Shown one piece after another: positions 18,123 through 26,640 of a stretch of 64,000 bases of DNA. The DNA comes from Actinoplanes sp. DH11 (lineage in GTDB: Bacteria > Actinomycetota > Actinomycetes > Mycobacteriales > Micromonosporaceae): positions 62,001 to 126,000 of the forward strand of contig NZ_JAHWGU010000005.1 in the NCBI RefSeq assembly GCF_020873875.1. Reading direction: 5' to 3'. Under the pieces are notes generated by a model. The model was not told the DNA's origin. It saw only the letters and a program-made list of their open reading frames with translations, and made no database searches. The number at the start of each line of letters is the position of its first letter. Within the stretch, counting starts at the first letter, position 1. A program made the position numbers and the translations under genes.

Positions 18123-19781
18123 ATGGGCCAGCCCGCGATCCTCACCGTCGACGACGACCCCTCGGTGTCCCGTGCCATCGCACGGGACCTGCGCCGGCGC
18201 TACGGCGACCAGTACCGGATCATCCGGGCCTCGTCCGCGTCCGAGGCCCTGGACGTGCTGCGCGAGCTCAAACTGCGCAACGGCCGGGTGGCGGTGATCC
18301 TCGCCGACTACCGGATGCCGCAGATGAACGGCATCGAGTTCCTCGAAGAGGCGATGGATCTCTTCCCGCATGCGCGGCGGGCACTGCTCACGGCGTACGC
18401 CGACACCGACGCCGCCATCCAGGCGATCAACGTGGTGGACGTCGACCACTACCTGCTGAAGCCGTGGGACCCGCCGGAGGAGAAGCTCTACCCGGTGCTG
18501 GACGCGCTGCTCGACGCGTGGCAGGCGACCGGCGACACCGAACTGCCGGACATCCGGGTGGTCGGGCACCGGTGGAGTGAGCCGTCCTTCCAGATCCGCG
18601 ACTTCCTGGCGCGCAACCTGGTGCCGTACCGGTATTTCGGCGCCGACGAGCCGGAAGGCCGGCGCCTGCTGGAGGCCGCCGGCGCCGGGCCGGAGGCGGT
18701 GCCGCTGGTGGTGACCGCCGACGGGCGTGCGCTGTCGCAGCCGAGCGTGCAGGAGGTCGCCGAGGTGGCCGGGCTCTCCACCACCCCGGTGCGGGACTTC
18801 TACGACCTGGTCATCGTGGGTGGCGGGCCGGCCGGTCTGGGTGCGGCCGTCTACGGCGGGTCGGAGGGGCTTAAGACGCTGCTCGTCGAACGGCAGGCGG
18901 TCGGCGGGCAGGCCGGTCAGAGTTCGCGGATCGAGAACTACCTCGGCTTCCCGGACGGGATCTCCGGCGCCCAGCTCACCGACCGGGCCCGGCGGCAGTC
19001 CGACAAGTTCGCCGCGGAGACGCTCAACACCCGTGAGGTGGTCGGGCTGCGGGCGGACGGTTCCGCGCGGACGCTGACCTTCGCCGACGGCCGGGAGATC
19101 TCGGCACACGCGATCCTGCTCGCGACCGGCGTCTCGTACCGCCCGCTGCTCGCCGACGGCGTCGCCGACCTGGTCGGATCGGGGGTCTTCTACGGCTCGG
19201 CGTCCACCGAGGGCCCGGCCTGCGTGGGCACCGACGTCTACATCGTCGGAGGCGCCAACTCCGCCGGCCAGGCCGCGCTCTTCTTCGCCAAGTACGCGCG
19301 GAAGGTCACGTTGCTGGTGCGCGGCGACTCGCTCGAGGCGTCCATGTCGTACTACCTGATCCAGCAGCTCGCCCGGATCGGCAACATCGAGGTGCGTACC
19401 CGATGTGAGGTGATCGGCGCGCAGGGCGACGGGCACCTGCAGGCGATCACCATCTGCGACAGCAAGGAGGGTACGAAGAAGACCGTGGAGTGCGGCTACC
19501 TCTTCGTGTTCATCGGTGCGGAACCGCGGACCGACTGGCTCGGTGACGCGGTCGTGCGAGACGGGAAGGGCTTCGTCCGCACCGGGCCGGACCTTCTCGA
19601 CAACGGAACCCGGCCGCGGGGATGGGATCGCGACCGGGATCCGTTCTATCTGGAGAGCAGCGTTCCCGGCATTTTCGCCGCCGGCGATGTCCGCGCCAAC
19701 TCGATCAAGCGGGTGGCGTCGGCGGTCGGCGAGGGCGCGATGGCCGTCGCGCTGGTTCACCGGTACCTGGAATCCCAGTAG
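18123..19781 (+). CDS. Receiver domain fused to a thioredoxin-reductase-like flavoprotein
   Basis: A 552-residue three-part protein. Residues 1-130 are a response-regulator receiver with acidic DD at 11-12, phospho-acceptor Asp62 (ILADYRMP) and Lys113 (LLKPW). Residues about 142-215 look like a glutaredoxin/thioredoxin fold without a CxxC (IRVVGHRWSEPSFQIRDFL). Residues about 225-552 are a TrxB-type reductase with FAD site IVGGGPAGLG (231-240), NADPH site VYIVGGANSAGQ and GIFAAGDVRANSIKRVA. The CxxC of true thioredoxin reductases is absent (the region reads FYGSASTEGPACVG). It therefore cannot reduce thioredoxin by the usual disulfide route and is better seen as a flavin-based output enzyme switched by phosphorylation. 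The histidine kinase gene follows 30 bp later. Confidence 0.88.
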   Translation: MGQPAILTVDDDPSVSRAIARDLRRRYGDQYRIIRASSASEALDVLRELKLRNGRVAVILADYRMPQMNGIEFLEEAMDLFPHARRALLTAYADTDAAIQAINVVDVDHYLLKPWDPPEEKLYPVLDALLDAWQATGDTELPDIRVVGHRWSEPSFQIRDFLARNLVPYRYFGADEPEGRRLLEAAGAGPEAVPLVVTADGRALSQPSVQEVAEVAGLSTTPVRDFYDLVIVGGGPAGLGAAVYGGSEGLKTLLVERQAVGGQAGQSSRIENYLGFPDGISGAQLTDRARRQSDKFAAETLNTREVVGLRADGSARTLTFADGREISAHAILLATGVSYRPLLADGVADLVGSGVFYGSASTEGPACVGTDVYIVGGANSAGQAALFFAKYARKVTLLVRGDSLEASMSYYLIQQLARIGNIEVRTRCEVIGAQGDGHLQAITICDSKEGTKKTVECGYLFVFIGAEPRTDWLGDAVVRDGKGFVRTGPDLLDNGTRPRGWDRDRDPFYLESSVPGIFAAGDVRANSIKRVASAVGEGAMAVALVHRYLESQ

Positions 19782-19811
19782 CCGCGGTTCTGTGGAAGGC
19801 GCGAAGCAGTC

Positions 19812-21317
19812 ATGACCGAACAAGTCACCACCGCCAATGAGGAGATCCGGCTCGAACCGTGTGAGCCCGGTGCTCTCACCCCGGACGAGCTGCGCACCCT
19901 GTTCCTCTTCGAGAAGCTGACCGGGGAGCAACTGGCTTGGCTCGCCGCGCACGGCTGCACCATGCGGGTGTCCGCCGGTGGGCTGGTGCTGCGTGAGGGG
20001 GACCTCGCGGAGTCGTTCTTCGTGCTGCTCAGCGGCACTGTCGCCCTCACCCGCCGGGTCGGCCGGGACGATGTGGAAACGACCCGGACCGAGCAGCGCG
20101 GCGTCTACATGGGCGCGACCCAGGCGTACCTGCGCGACGACGGCCTGCCCCGCAAGTACCAGGCGTCGATGCGCGCGCTCTCCGACAGCGAGTTCTTCGT
20201 GCTCTCCGCCGCGGACTTCGGGCATCTGATGCGCGACTGGTTCCCGATGGCGATCCACCTGCTCGAAGGACTGGCCCTGGGGATACGCAACTCCCAGGCG
20301 GCGATCGGGGAACGGCAGCGGCTGGCCGCGCTCGGCGCGCTCTCCGCCGGCCTGATGCACGAGCTCAACAACCCGGCCGCGGCCGCCGCCCGGGCCACCG
20401 GTGCGCTGCGCCAGCGGGTCGCCGCGATGCGGATGAAGCTGGGCAAGCTGGCCGCCGGCAAGGTCGCCCCGGACCGGCTGACCGCGCTGCTCGACCTCCA
20501 GGAAGAGGTCATCGAGCGGGCCGCGAAGGCGCCGGTCCTGACCGCGATGCAGACCGCCGACCTGGAGGACGAGCTCGGCGACTGGATGGACGAGCGGGAC
20601 ATCACCGGCCCCTGGGACGTGGCCCCGGTGTTCGCCCAGGGCGGTATCGACACCGAGTGTCTCTCCCAGATCGAGGCCCGGCTGGCCACCCCGGCGACCC
20701 CCGGCGCCGACTCCGCGGGGCTGCTCGACCAGGCGATTCACTGGATCGCGTACGCCTTGGAGACCGAGCAACTGATGACCGACATCGAGGACGCCACCGG
20801 CCGGGTGTCGTCGCTGGTGTCGGCCGCCAAGCAGTACTCGCACCTGGACCGGGCCGCACACCAGTGGATCGACGTGCACGGTGGCCTCGACAGCACCCTG
20901 GTGATGCTCGCCCACAAGATCGGTGACGGGGTGCGCGTGGTCAAGGACTTCGACCGGTCGCTGCCGCAGATCCCGGCCCACCCGGCCGAGCTGAACCAGG
21001 TGTGGACCAACCTGATCGACAACGCGGTCCAGGCGATGGGCGGGCACGGGACGCTCACGATCCGGACGTACGCCGAGGAGGAGCGGGTGGTCGTCTCGAT
21101 CACCGACGACGGACCGGGTATGCCGCCGGAGGTGCGTAAACGCGTCTTCGAGCCGTTCTTCACCACGAAACCGGTAGGCGAGGGGACCGGCCTGGGACTG
21201 GACATCTCGTACCGGATCGTGGTGAACGGCCACGGCGGTGACATCTCCGTGGAGTCGGCGCCGGGGGACACCCGCTTCTTCGTCCGGCTGCCCATGGCCG
21301 AGCCGGCCTCAGCCTGA
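19812..21317 (+). CDS. Cytosolic histidine kinase with cyclic-nucleotide-binding-like sensor
   Basis: A 501-residue soluble kinase. Residues about 28-150 form a cNMP-binding-like beta-roll (LVLREGDLAESFFVLLSGTV). A dimerisation helix carries the phospho-His in LSAGLMHELNNPAAAAARA (His173). The ATP domain shows NLIDNAVQAMGG (N box), ITDDGPGMPP (G1), FEPFFTTKP and GTGLGLDISYRI (G2). No transmembrane helices are seen, so it senses inside the cell. It is encoded 30 bp after the receiver/flavoprotein fusion and almost certainly phosphorylates it. The N-terminal roll could bind a nucleotide or another small ligand; which one cannot be judged from sequence. Confidence 0.88.
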   Translation: MTEQVTTANEEIRLEPCEPGALTPDELRTLFLFEKLTGEQLAWLAAHGCTMRVSAGGLVLREGDLAESFFVLLSGTVALTRRVGRDDVETTRTEQRGVYMGATQAYLRDDGLPRKYQASMRALSDSEFFVLSAADFGHLMRDWFPMAIHLLEGLALGIRNSQAAIGERQRLAALGALSAGLMHELNNPAAAAARATGALRQRVAAMRMKLGKLAAGKVAPDRLTALLDLQEEVIERAAKAPVLTAMQTADLEDELGDWMDERDITGPWDVAPVFAQGGIDTECLSQIEARLATPATPGADSAGLLDQAIHWIAYALETEQLMTDIEDATGRVSSLVSAAKQYSHLDRAAHQWIDVHGGLDSTLVMLAHKIGDGVRVVKDFDRSLPQIPAHPAELNQVWTNLIDNAVQAMGGHGTLTIRTYAEEERVVVSITDDGPGMPPEVRKRVFEPFFTTKPVGEGTGLGLDISYRIVVNGHGGDISVESAPGDTRFFVRLPMAEPASA

Positions 21318-21348
21318 GCCGGCCGCTCGGGCTGAGCCAGCCGGTCGG

Positions 21349-21443
21349 GCTGGACCGGCCGTTCCCGGCTGGACCGGCCGTTCCCGGCTGGACCGGCCGT
21401 TCCCGGCTGGACCGGCCGTTCCCGGCTGGACCTGCCGTTCCGG
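21349..21443. repeat. 19-bp tandem repeat, 5 units
   Basis: Five units of GCTGGACCGGCCGTTCCCG (the last one degenerate) follow the kinase stop and fill most of the gap to the convergent DinB gene. Each unit contains the palindrome CCGG, so the array can also fold and might help termination. Confidence 0.92.
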
Positions 21444-21477
21444 GATGAACCGGATTCGGCCCGCCCGTGCTCAGCCG

Positions 21478-21978
21478 TCAGAGCAGGCCGCGGACGTACG
21501 CGGCCTGCCCGGCGTGCTGGGCGTCGTCGTCGATGATGCTGACCAGCCGGACGCCGAGCGTCACGGGCGGGTCCCAGTTCTCGTCGACCACGCGGTCCAG
21601 GTCGGCGTCGCCGAGACCGCGGAGGTATTCGGCCATGCGGGCGTGCACGGCGTCGTAGTAGCCGGCCAGCGCCTGCCAGCTCTCCGGTGCTACAGCGGCG
21701 GCCTGCTGGGCGGAGTGGCCGTACCCGCTGTCGTCCGGGTCAGCCTTCACACCGAAACGCGGTGCCCAGTCGCCGGTCAGGTAGACCTGGTCGGCGTCGA
21801 GTAGTTCGGCGAGGTGCGAGTCCTGGACCCGGGTCAGGTGCCACACCAGCCAGCCGATCGAGTTGGCGCCGGGCTTGGGGGACCAACGCAACTGCTCGGG
21901 CGTGAGGTCGCGGACGGCGGTGTCGACCAGTTCGGGGAGGCGGCCGTGCGCCTCGATCAGGATGTCCTTGGCGTCCAT
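21478..21978 (-). CDS. DinB-family (DUF664-like) protein
   Basis: A 166-residue four-helix protein of the DinB/YfiT superfamily. Metal-ligand His positions are visible in GWLVWHLTRVQDSHLAELL and in IIDDDAQHAGQAAYVRGLL near the C-terminus. Relatives are metal-dependent S-transferases for mycothiol or bacillithiol, or proteins of unknown role. ATG 21978 is chosen because the open frame upstream runs through an intergenic tandem repeat. It is monocistronic. Confidence 0.8.
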   Translation of the reverse strand: MDAKDILIEAHGRLPELVDTAVRDLTPEQLRWSPKPGANSIGWLVWHLTRVQDSHLAELLDADQVYLTGDWAPRFGVKADPDDSGYGHSAQQAAAVAPESWQALAGYYDAVHARMAEYLRGLGDADLDRVVDENWDPPVTLGVRLVSIIDDDAQHAGQAAYVRGLL

Positions 21979-22003
21979 GGTCGAATGACTGCCTTTCTCT
22001 CGA

Positions 22004-22088
22004 TCGGTGCGGTGACTGGCTCGGTGCGGTGACTGGCTCGGTGCGGTGACTGGCTCGGTGGGGTGACTGGCTCGGTGCGGTGACTGGA
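22004..22088. repeat. 17-bp tandem repeat, 5 units
   Basis: Five units of TCGGTGCGGTGACTGGC start 26 bp upstream of the DinB ATG, with further looser GGTGGCTCGGTG copies to about 22145. The rest of the gap to 22254 shows no gene. The array sits where the DinB promoter would be expected. Confidence 0.9.
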
Positions 22089-22254
22089 CTCGGTGGGGGG
22101 CGGGCGGCTCGGTGTGGTGGGTGGCTCGGTGCGGTGGGCGGCTCACGAGCCGATGCTTCGGTTCACGAGCCGATGCCGGACGCGCGGGCTGGCCGGCATC
22201 GGACGGGCGGGCCGGCGAGCACGCCGGACTCCCGAGCGAGGGCGCCGGCCGGGA

Positions 22255-23169
22255 TCACGAACCGGTGTTACCGGTTCCTGAATCCGTACCAGCGCCAGAA
22301 CCGGAGCCAGAGCCCGATCCCGCGCCGGAACCAGAACCAGAACCAGAACCAGTATCGGAACCGGATCCCGGCTCCGCATCCGAGCCCGACCCGGAAGTCG
22401 GCTCGGTCCCCGGGCCGGTGGGCGCCTCGGTGGCCGGTCCGGTGACCTCGCCGGTGGGCTCGGTCGTCCCCGGCTGCCCATTCCCCGGCGGCCCATCCCC
22501 CGGCTGGCCGGTACCCGGCTGTCCGCTCCTGGACGGCGCCGTCGACGGCTGCTCCGTCCCGGGCGCGCCCGGACTCGGCTCGTCACCGGCCGGCGTCTCC
22601 GCGCCCGGCCCGGCGGACTGCTCGACGGCCGGTGACTTCTTGTCCGAGTCGGAATCCGAACCGGAGTCGGCGCCGGAACCGGAGCCGGACCTGTCCGGGC
22701 CGCTGCGGGTCAGGTTCAGCACGGTCGCGGTGCCGCTGTCGCCGCCCCGGGTGACGTCCGCCGCGGACCGGCCGGCCAGCAGTTCCGCCGTGGTCAGTGT
22801 GCCGAGCGCGAGCACGAAGACGGCGCCCGCGACAAGCGAGACCCGCTTCCAGCGAATCCGCCGGACGAGGGGAGTGGAGCTGCTCGGCGGCTCGGTGGCC
22901 GCCGCGACCTCGGGTGTGCCCACGGCGGCCTGTGCCGCCAGCGGGGTGGTGAACGCGGATTGGAGCCGCTTGGAGCCGCGGTCCAGCGAGCGGTGGTAGA
23001 TCTCGGTGCCGATCGAGCTGACCACGCTCGCGACGGCGGCGCCGATGAGGGTGCCGGCCACGCCGAGGTACGAGCCGACCACGGCGGCCGAGACGGCTGC
23101 CAGGGTGCCGGCGATGGTTTTCGGGACGTCGATGCCTGACCAGATCCGAGGCTGGGTTTGCTCGGACAT
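22255..23169 (-). CDS. Membrane protein with long Ser/Gly/Pro-rich tail, function unknown
   Basis: A 304-residue protein with a Gly/Ala-rich hydrophobic hairpin (about residues 18-52), a cytosolic segment, a single transmembrane helix (VSLVAGAVFVLALGTLTTAE, about 110-129), and a 170-residue low-complexity tail of SGSGSGAD, GQPG and TEAPTGPG repeats. The tail is probably extracellular. A strong ribosome site, GGAGGAAA, stands just before ATG 23169. No known domain is recognised. It lies 84 bp downstream of the MFS gene on the same strand and may be co-transcribed with it. Confidence 0.75.
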   Translation of the reverse strand: MSEQTQPRIWSGIDVPKTIAGTLAAVSAAVVGSYLGVAGTLIGAAVASVVSSIGTEIYHRSLDRGSKRLQSAFTTPLAAQAAVGTPEVAAATEPPSSSTPLVRRIRWKRVSLVAGAVFVLALGTLTTAELLAGRSAADVTRGGDSGTATVLNLTRSGPDRSGSGSGADSGSDSDSDKKSPAVEQSAGPGAETPAGDEPSPGAPGTEQPSTAPSRSGQPGTGQPGDGPPGNGQPGTTEPTGEVTGPATEAPTGPGTEPTSGSGSDAEPGSGSDTGSGSGSGSGAGSGSGSGSGAGTDSGTGNTGS

Positions 23170-23253
23170 TTTCCTCCTACGGAGCTTGGGATCTTCGGGC
23201 CAGCCCCTGGGCTTTACCTGCGGCCCCGGCGCTAAACCTGGGCCGCCGCGGGT

Positions 23254-24585
23254 TCACCGGCGCGGGGAGGTGAGGTGACCCGAGCCCCGGCGTTCCGCCA
23301 GGGCCTCCCGGAGCGGGCGGATCACGATGCCTTCCTCCTGCTCCATGCGGCGCCGGGCCAGCCGGCGGGTTCGCAGGATGCCGAGTACGCCGACCGCCGC
23401 GACAGCGAACTGCACCGACATCGCGACCCGGAAGTCGTCGATGTGATAGTCGGCACTGCCACCCGTACGGGCGTCCAGGATCAGCCCGATCAGCAGGATG
23501 GTGACGAGCGACGCCACGAAGCCGCCCACGTTGACCACGCCGGTCGCGGTGCCCAGCCGGTTCGGTGGGTTGAACGTCCGGGCGAAGTCGAAGCCGATCA
23601 TCGAGCCGGGACCGCCCAGGCCGAGCGCGACGACAAGCACCACGAGCAGTGCCATGGGGGCGCGGCCGGGCCACGCGATGACCACGGCCCAGGCGGCCAT
23701 GTTGGCGGTCACGATGCCGAGCACCAGCCAGGAGCGGCGCAGCGGGTACCGCTGGGTCAGCATGCCGAGCACCGGGCCGGACGCCATGCCGGTCAGCACG
23801 AACAGGATCAGCAGGGAGCTGGCGGCGCTCCGGCTCAGACCTTCGCCGGCGATCAGGAACGGTACGCCCCACATGAGCGCGAAAACCGTACCGGTGAACT
23901 GGGTGGTGTAGTGGGTCCACAGCCCCAGCCGGGTGCCGGGGTGCCGCCAGGCGGCGCCGAGGTCGGCGCCGAGCCGTCGCCAAGTGATGGCGTCGCCGCT
24001 GTTCAGCCGGCGTTCCGGGGTGTCGTGCAGGGCCGCGAACGCCACCAGCGCGACGAACACGCCGGCACCGGCGGCGCCCACGAAGGCGGTGGTCCAGCCG
24101 GGGCCGGCCAGCAGGGCGGCGAGTGGCACGGCGGAGAGCACCTGCCCGAGCTGGCCGACGATGCCGGTGACCTGGCTGAGCACCGGCACCCGTTTCGCCG
24201 GGAACCAGCGCGGCACCAGGCGCAGCACGCTGATGAACGTCATCGCGTCGCCGGCGCCGACCAGGATGCGGGCGACGACCGCGCCGGACACGTCGTCGGT
24301 GAACGCCATCACGCTCTGCCCGGCCACCATCAGCAGGGCGCCGGTGAACACCAGGCGCAGCGAGCCGAACCGGTCCAGCAGCACACCGACCGGGATCTGG
24401 AGGCCGGCGTAGACGAGCAGCTGGAGCACGGCGAAGCTGGCGAGCGTGCTCGCGCCGACGTCGAACCGGTGCTGCGCGTCGAGACCGGCCACGCCGAGCG
24501 ACGTGCGGTGCAGGACGGCGACGACGTAGGCGGCGAGTCCGGCGGACCAGACCGCCCAGGCCCGGGACTGAGGGCGCAGGGGCAT
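23254..24585 (-). CDS. MFS transporter
   Basis: A 443-residue major facilitator with about twelve transmembrane helices. The motif LLDRFGSLRLVFTGALL between helices 2 and 3 is the family signature. Central-loop and later-half segments (FVLTGMASGPVLGMLTQRYP) support a NarK/organic-anion-like MFS. ATG 24585 has GAAAGGCGG upstream, and a longer frame to 24672 lacks such a site. The substrate is not evident. It lies 105 bp after the S9 peptidase gene on the same strand and may be the last step of the amidoligase operon, exporting or taking up its product; that link is inference from order only. Confidence 0.82.
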   Translation of the reverse strand: MPLRPQSRAWAVWSAGLAAYVVAVLHRTSLGVAGLDAQHRFDVGASTLASFAVLQLLVYAGLQIPVGVLLDRFGSLRLVFTGALLMVAGQSVMAFTDDVSGAVVARILVGAGDAMTFISVLRLVPRWFPAKRVPVLSQVTGIVGQLGQVLSAVPLAALLAGPGWTTAFVGAAGAGVFVALVAFAALHDTPERRLNSGDAITWRRLGADLGAAWRHPGTRLGLWTHYTTQFTGTVFALMWGVPFLIAGEGLSRSAASSLLILFVLTGMASGPVLGMLTQRYPLRRSWLVLGIVTANMAAWAVVIAWPGRAPMALLVVLVVALGLGGPGSMIGFDFARTFNPPNRLGTATGVVNVGGFVASLVTILLIGLILDARTGGSADYHIDDFRVAMSVQFAVAAVGVLGILRTRRLARRRMEQEEGIVIRPLREALAERRGSGHLTSPRR

Positions 24586-24690
24586 GGTCCGCCTTTCTTC
24601 GAGCAGTGGTCGTCCGGTCAAGCCTTTCTCGCGGATGCCTGACACAGCAACGTGCGCTTGTTCACTGCCCACTCACGGGTGATCACCGGC

Positions 24691-26619
24691 TCACTTACCC
24701 AGCAGGTGCCGGTCCAGCCACTCGATCACGGCCTGGAGGTACTCGGCCCGCGACGACCGGTGCAGCAGCTCGTGCCCCTCGTCGGGAAACAGCAGGTACC
24801 GGTGCTCGACACCGCGCTCGGCCAGGGCGGCCACCACCTGCTCCGCCTCGATCAACGGCACGTTGCTGTCGTTCTCGCCGTGCACCACCATCAGCGGCGC
24901 CCGCAGCCGGTCGATGCGGTGCAGGGGCGACAGGTCGCGCAGCAGGTCGGCGTCGTGCACCGGGTGGCCGTACTTGCTGACCGCGGCCGCCGCGATCCAC
25001 GGCTCGGTGTGCTCGTAGAAGGTCGCGAAGTCCGACATCCCGCACACGTCGACACCGCACGCGAACAGGTCGGGGAACGTGACGAGCGACGCCAGCGTGA
25101 GGTAGCCGCCGTAGGACCGGCCCATGCACCCGACCGCGTCGGCGATCCCGGCCGCGCGCAGATGCTCCACGCAGGTCCGGACGTCCTCGATCGCGGCGTA
25201 GCGCCGTCCGACGTTGTCCGACTCCCGGAATGTGCGGCCGAAGCCCGACGACCCGCGCACGTTGGGCGCGAAGACGGCGATGCCGCGGTTGACGAGCGAC
25301 TGGAAGAGCGGTCCGTGACCGGGGCGTTCCTGGGCTTCGGGGCCGCCGTGCAGCCAGAGTACGGTCGGGTGCGGCCCGGGCGTGCGGGGCGTGAAGAGCC
25401 AGCCGGTCAGGGGGAGCCCGTCATGCGCCGGGAAAGTCTCCAGCGTCGGCCGGACCGCGTCGGGCGCGGCGGCCTCGGCGGAGACGGCGCGCACCTCCCC
25501 GGTCTCCCGCGACCACACCCAGACGCCGTGCGGCTGCCCCGGGCCCTCGGCCGTGAACGCGAGCGCCGAGCCGTCGAAACTCCACGCGAGCTCACTGATC
25601 ACCAGACCGGGCAGCGGCGAGATCACCTCCACGCGCGGCACCCCGGCGTCCCGGCCGGCATGGTCGAGGTCGATCAGCGCGACCTCCGACTCGCCGCCGC
25701 GCACGTTCCACAGAACAGCTGCGGTACGGCCATCGGCCGTGACCGCGAAACTTTCGATCTCCCCGGGGCACGCGGCGACCGGCTGGGCGGGGCGCGAGCG
25801 GGCGGCCCCGCCCCCGGCGGCCCCGGCAGCGGCGGCCCCGGCAGTGCCGGGCTCGGCGGCGGGACCCGCGGGCGGGACGTCGGCCAGGGCTTCCACGGCG
25901 TCACCGGCGATCCTGATCAGGACCGGGAACTCGCCGTCCTCGCTGCGGGCGTAGACGCATCCGCCGCCCGGGCTGAACACGGCCTGCTCGCCGCGGGTGA
26001 TCGGTTTCTGGTCGCCGCCGGCCAGGTCGCGCAGGACGATGTCACGGTTGCCGCGGGGCCCGTACCGCAGCAGCGCGAAGCGCCCGGCCGGGTCCACGTC
26101 CAGGAGCGAGAGCAGGTCGCCCGGGTCTCCCGACGCGGTGGCCCGGGCGACCACCGTGCGGGTGCCGGCGACCACGTCGATCAGCACGGCCGCCGTCAGA
26201 TTCTCGGTCACCGCGAGCACCGGCCGGCCGGGCAGCCAGCGCATGTTCTCCGCGGTGTCCGCGCCGAAGCCGGCGACCTGGTGCAGGTCCGACCCGTCCG
26301 GCCGGACCAGCCACACCTCGTGCCGGGGCGCGCCGCCGGGAGTGATCTCGCAGGCCAGCCAGCCGCCGCCGGAGGACCAGCGCACCGCGGTCACCGGCTC
26401 GGGGCCGGTGTCGACCCGGAACGTCAGCTCACTGCCGACCGGCTGCACCCAGACGGCCGGGACGCCGCCGCGGTCGGAGACGTACGCCATGTGCCGGCCG
26501 TCCGGGGACAGCGCCGGCGACCAGTTGCCGGCGACCTCGGACTCGGTCCGTGGGCCGTCCGGGTGGCTCCAGCCCACCGGCAGCACAGTGACGTCGACAC
26601 GGTTGAGCTGACCACCCAT
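24691..26619 (-). CDS. S9 prolyl-oligopeptidase-family peptidase
   Basis: A 642-residue serine peptidase with an N-terminal beta-propeller (WD40-like repeats such as PALSPDGRHMAYVSDR) and a C-terminal alpha/beta-hydrolase. The catalytic set is visible: Ser in GRSYGGYL, Asp in HGENDSNVP, His in DEGHELLH. A Gly/Ala-rich low-complexity loop lies in the propeller (about 25790-25870). There is no signal peptide, so it is cytosolic. It starts 21 bp after the amidotransferase stop and is therefore in the same operon. By analogy with the peptidase of the NAGGN trio it may degrade or trim the amidated peptide product. That role is inferred. Confidence 0.88.
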   Translation of the reverse strand: MGGQLNRVDVTVLPVGWSHPDGPRTESEVAGNWSPALSPDGRHMAYVSDRGGVPAVWVQPVGSELTFRVDTGPEPVTAVRWSSGGGWLACEITPGGAPRHEVWLVRPDGSDLHQVAGFGADTAENMRWLPGRPVLAVTENLTAAVLIDVVAGTRTVVARATASGDPGDLLSLLDVDPAGRFALLRYGPRGNRDIVLRDLAGGDQKPITRGEQAVFSPGGGCVYARSEDGEFPVLIRIAGDAVEALADVPPAGPAAEPGTAGAAAAGAAGGGAARSRPAQPVAACPGEIESFAVTADGRTAAVLWNVRGGESEVALIDLDHAGRDAGVPRVEVISPLPGLVISELAWSFDGSALAFTAEGPGQPHGVWVWSRETGEVRAVSAEAAAPDAVRPTLETFPAHDGLPLTGWLFTPRTPGPHPTVLWLHGGPEAQERPGHGPLFQSLVNRGIAVFAPNVRGSSGFGRTFRESDNVGRRYAAIEDVRTCVEHLRAAGIADAVGCMGRSYGGYLTLASLVTFPDLFACGVDVCGMSDFATFYEHTEPWIAAAAVSKYGHPVHDADLLRDLSPLHRIDRLRAPLMVVHGENDSNVPLIEAEQVVAALAERGVEHRYLLFPDEGHELLHRSSRAEYLQAVIEWLDRHLLGK

Positions 26620-26640
26620 GCAAGAACCCTCCCAGACCCG

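Noticed and set aside
18099..21233. Long minus-strand open frame
   Set aside because: It is antisense to the receiver/flavoprotein and kinase genes, with Arg/His/Asp-rich low-complexity product.
21979..22146. Longer DinB protein with an N-terminal extension
   Set aside because: The extension is a translation of the 17-bp repeat; the ATG at 21978 fits the family.
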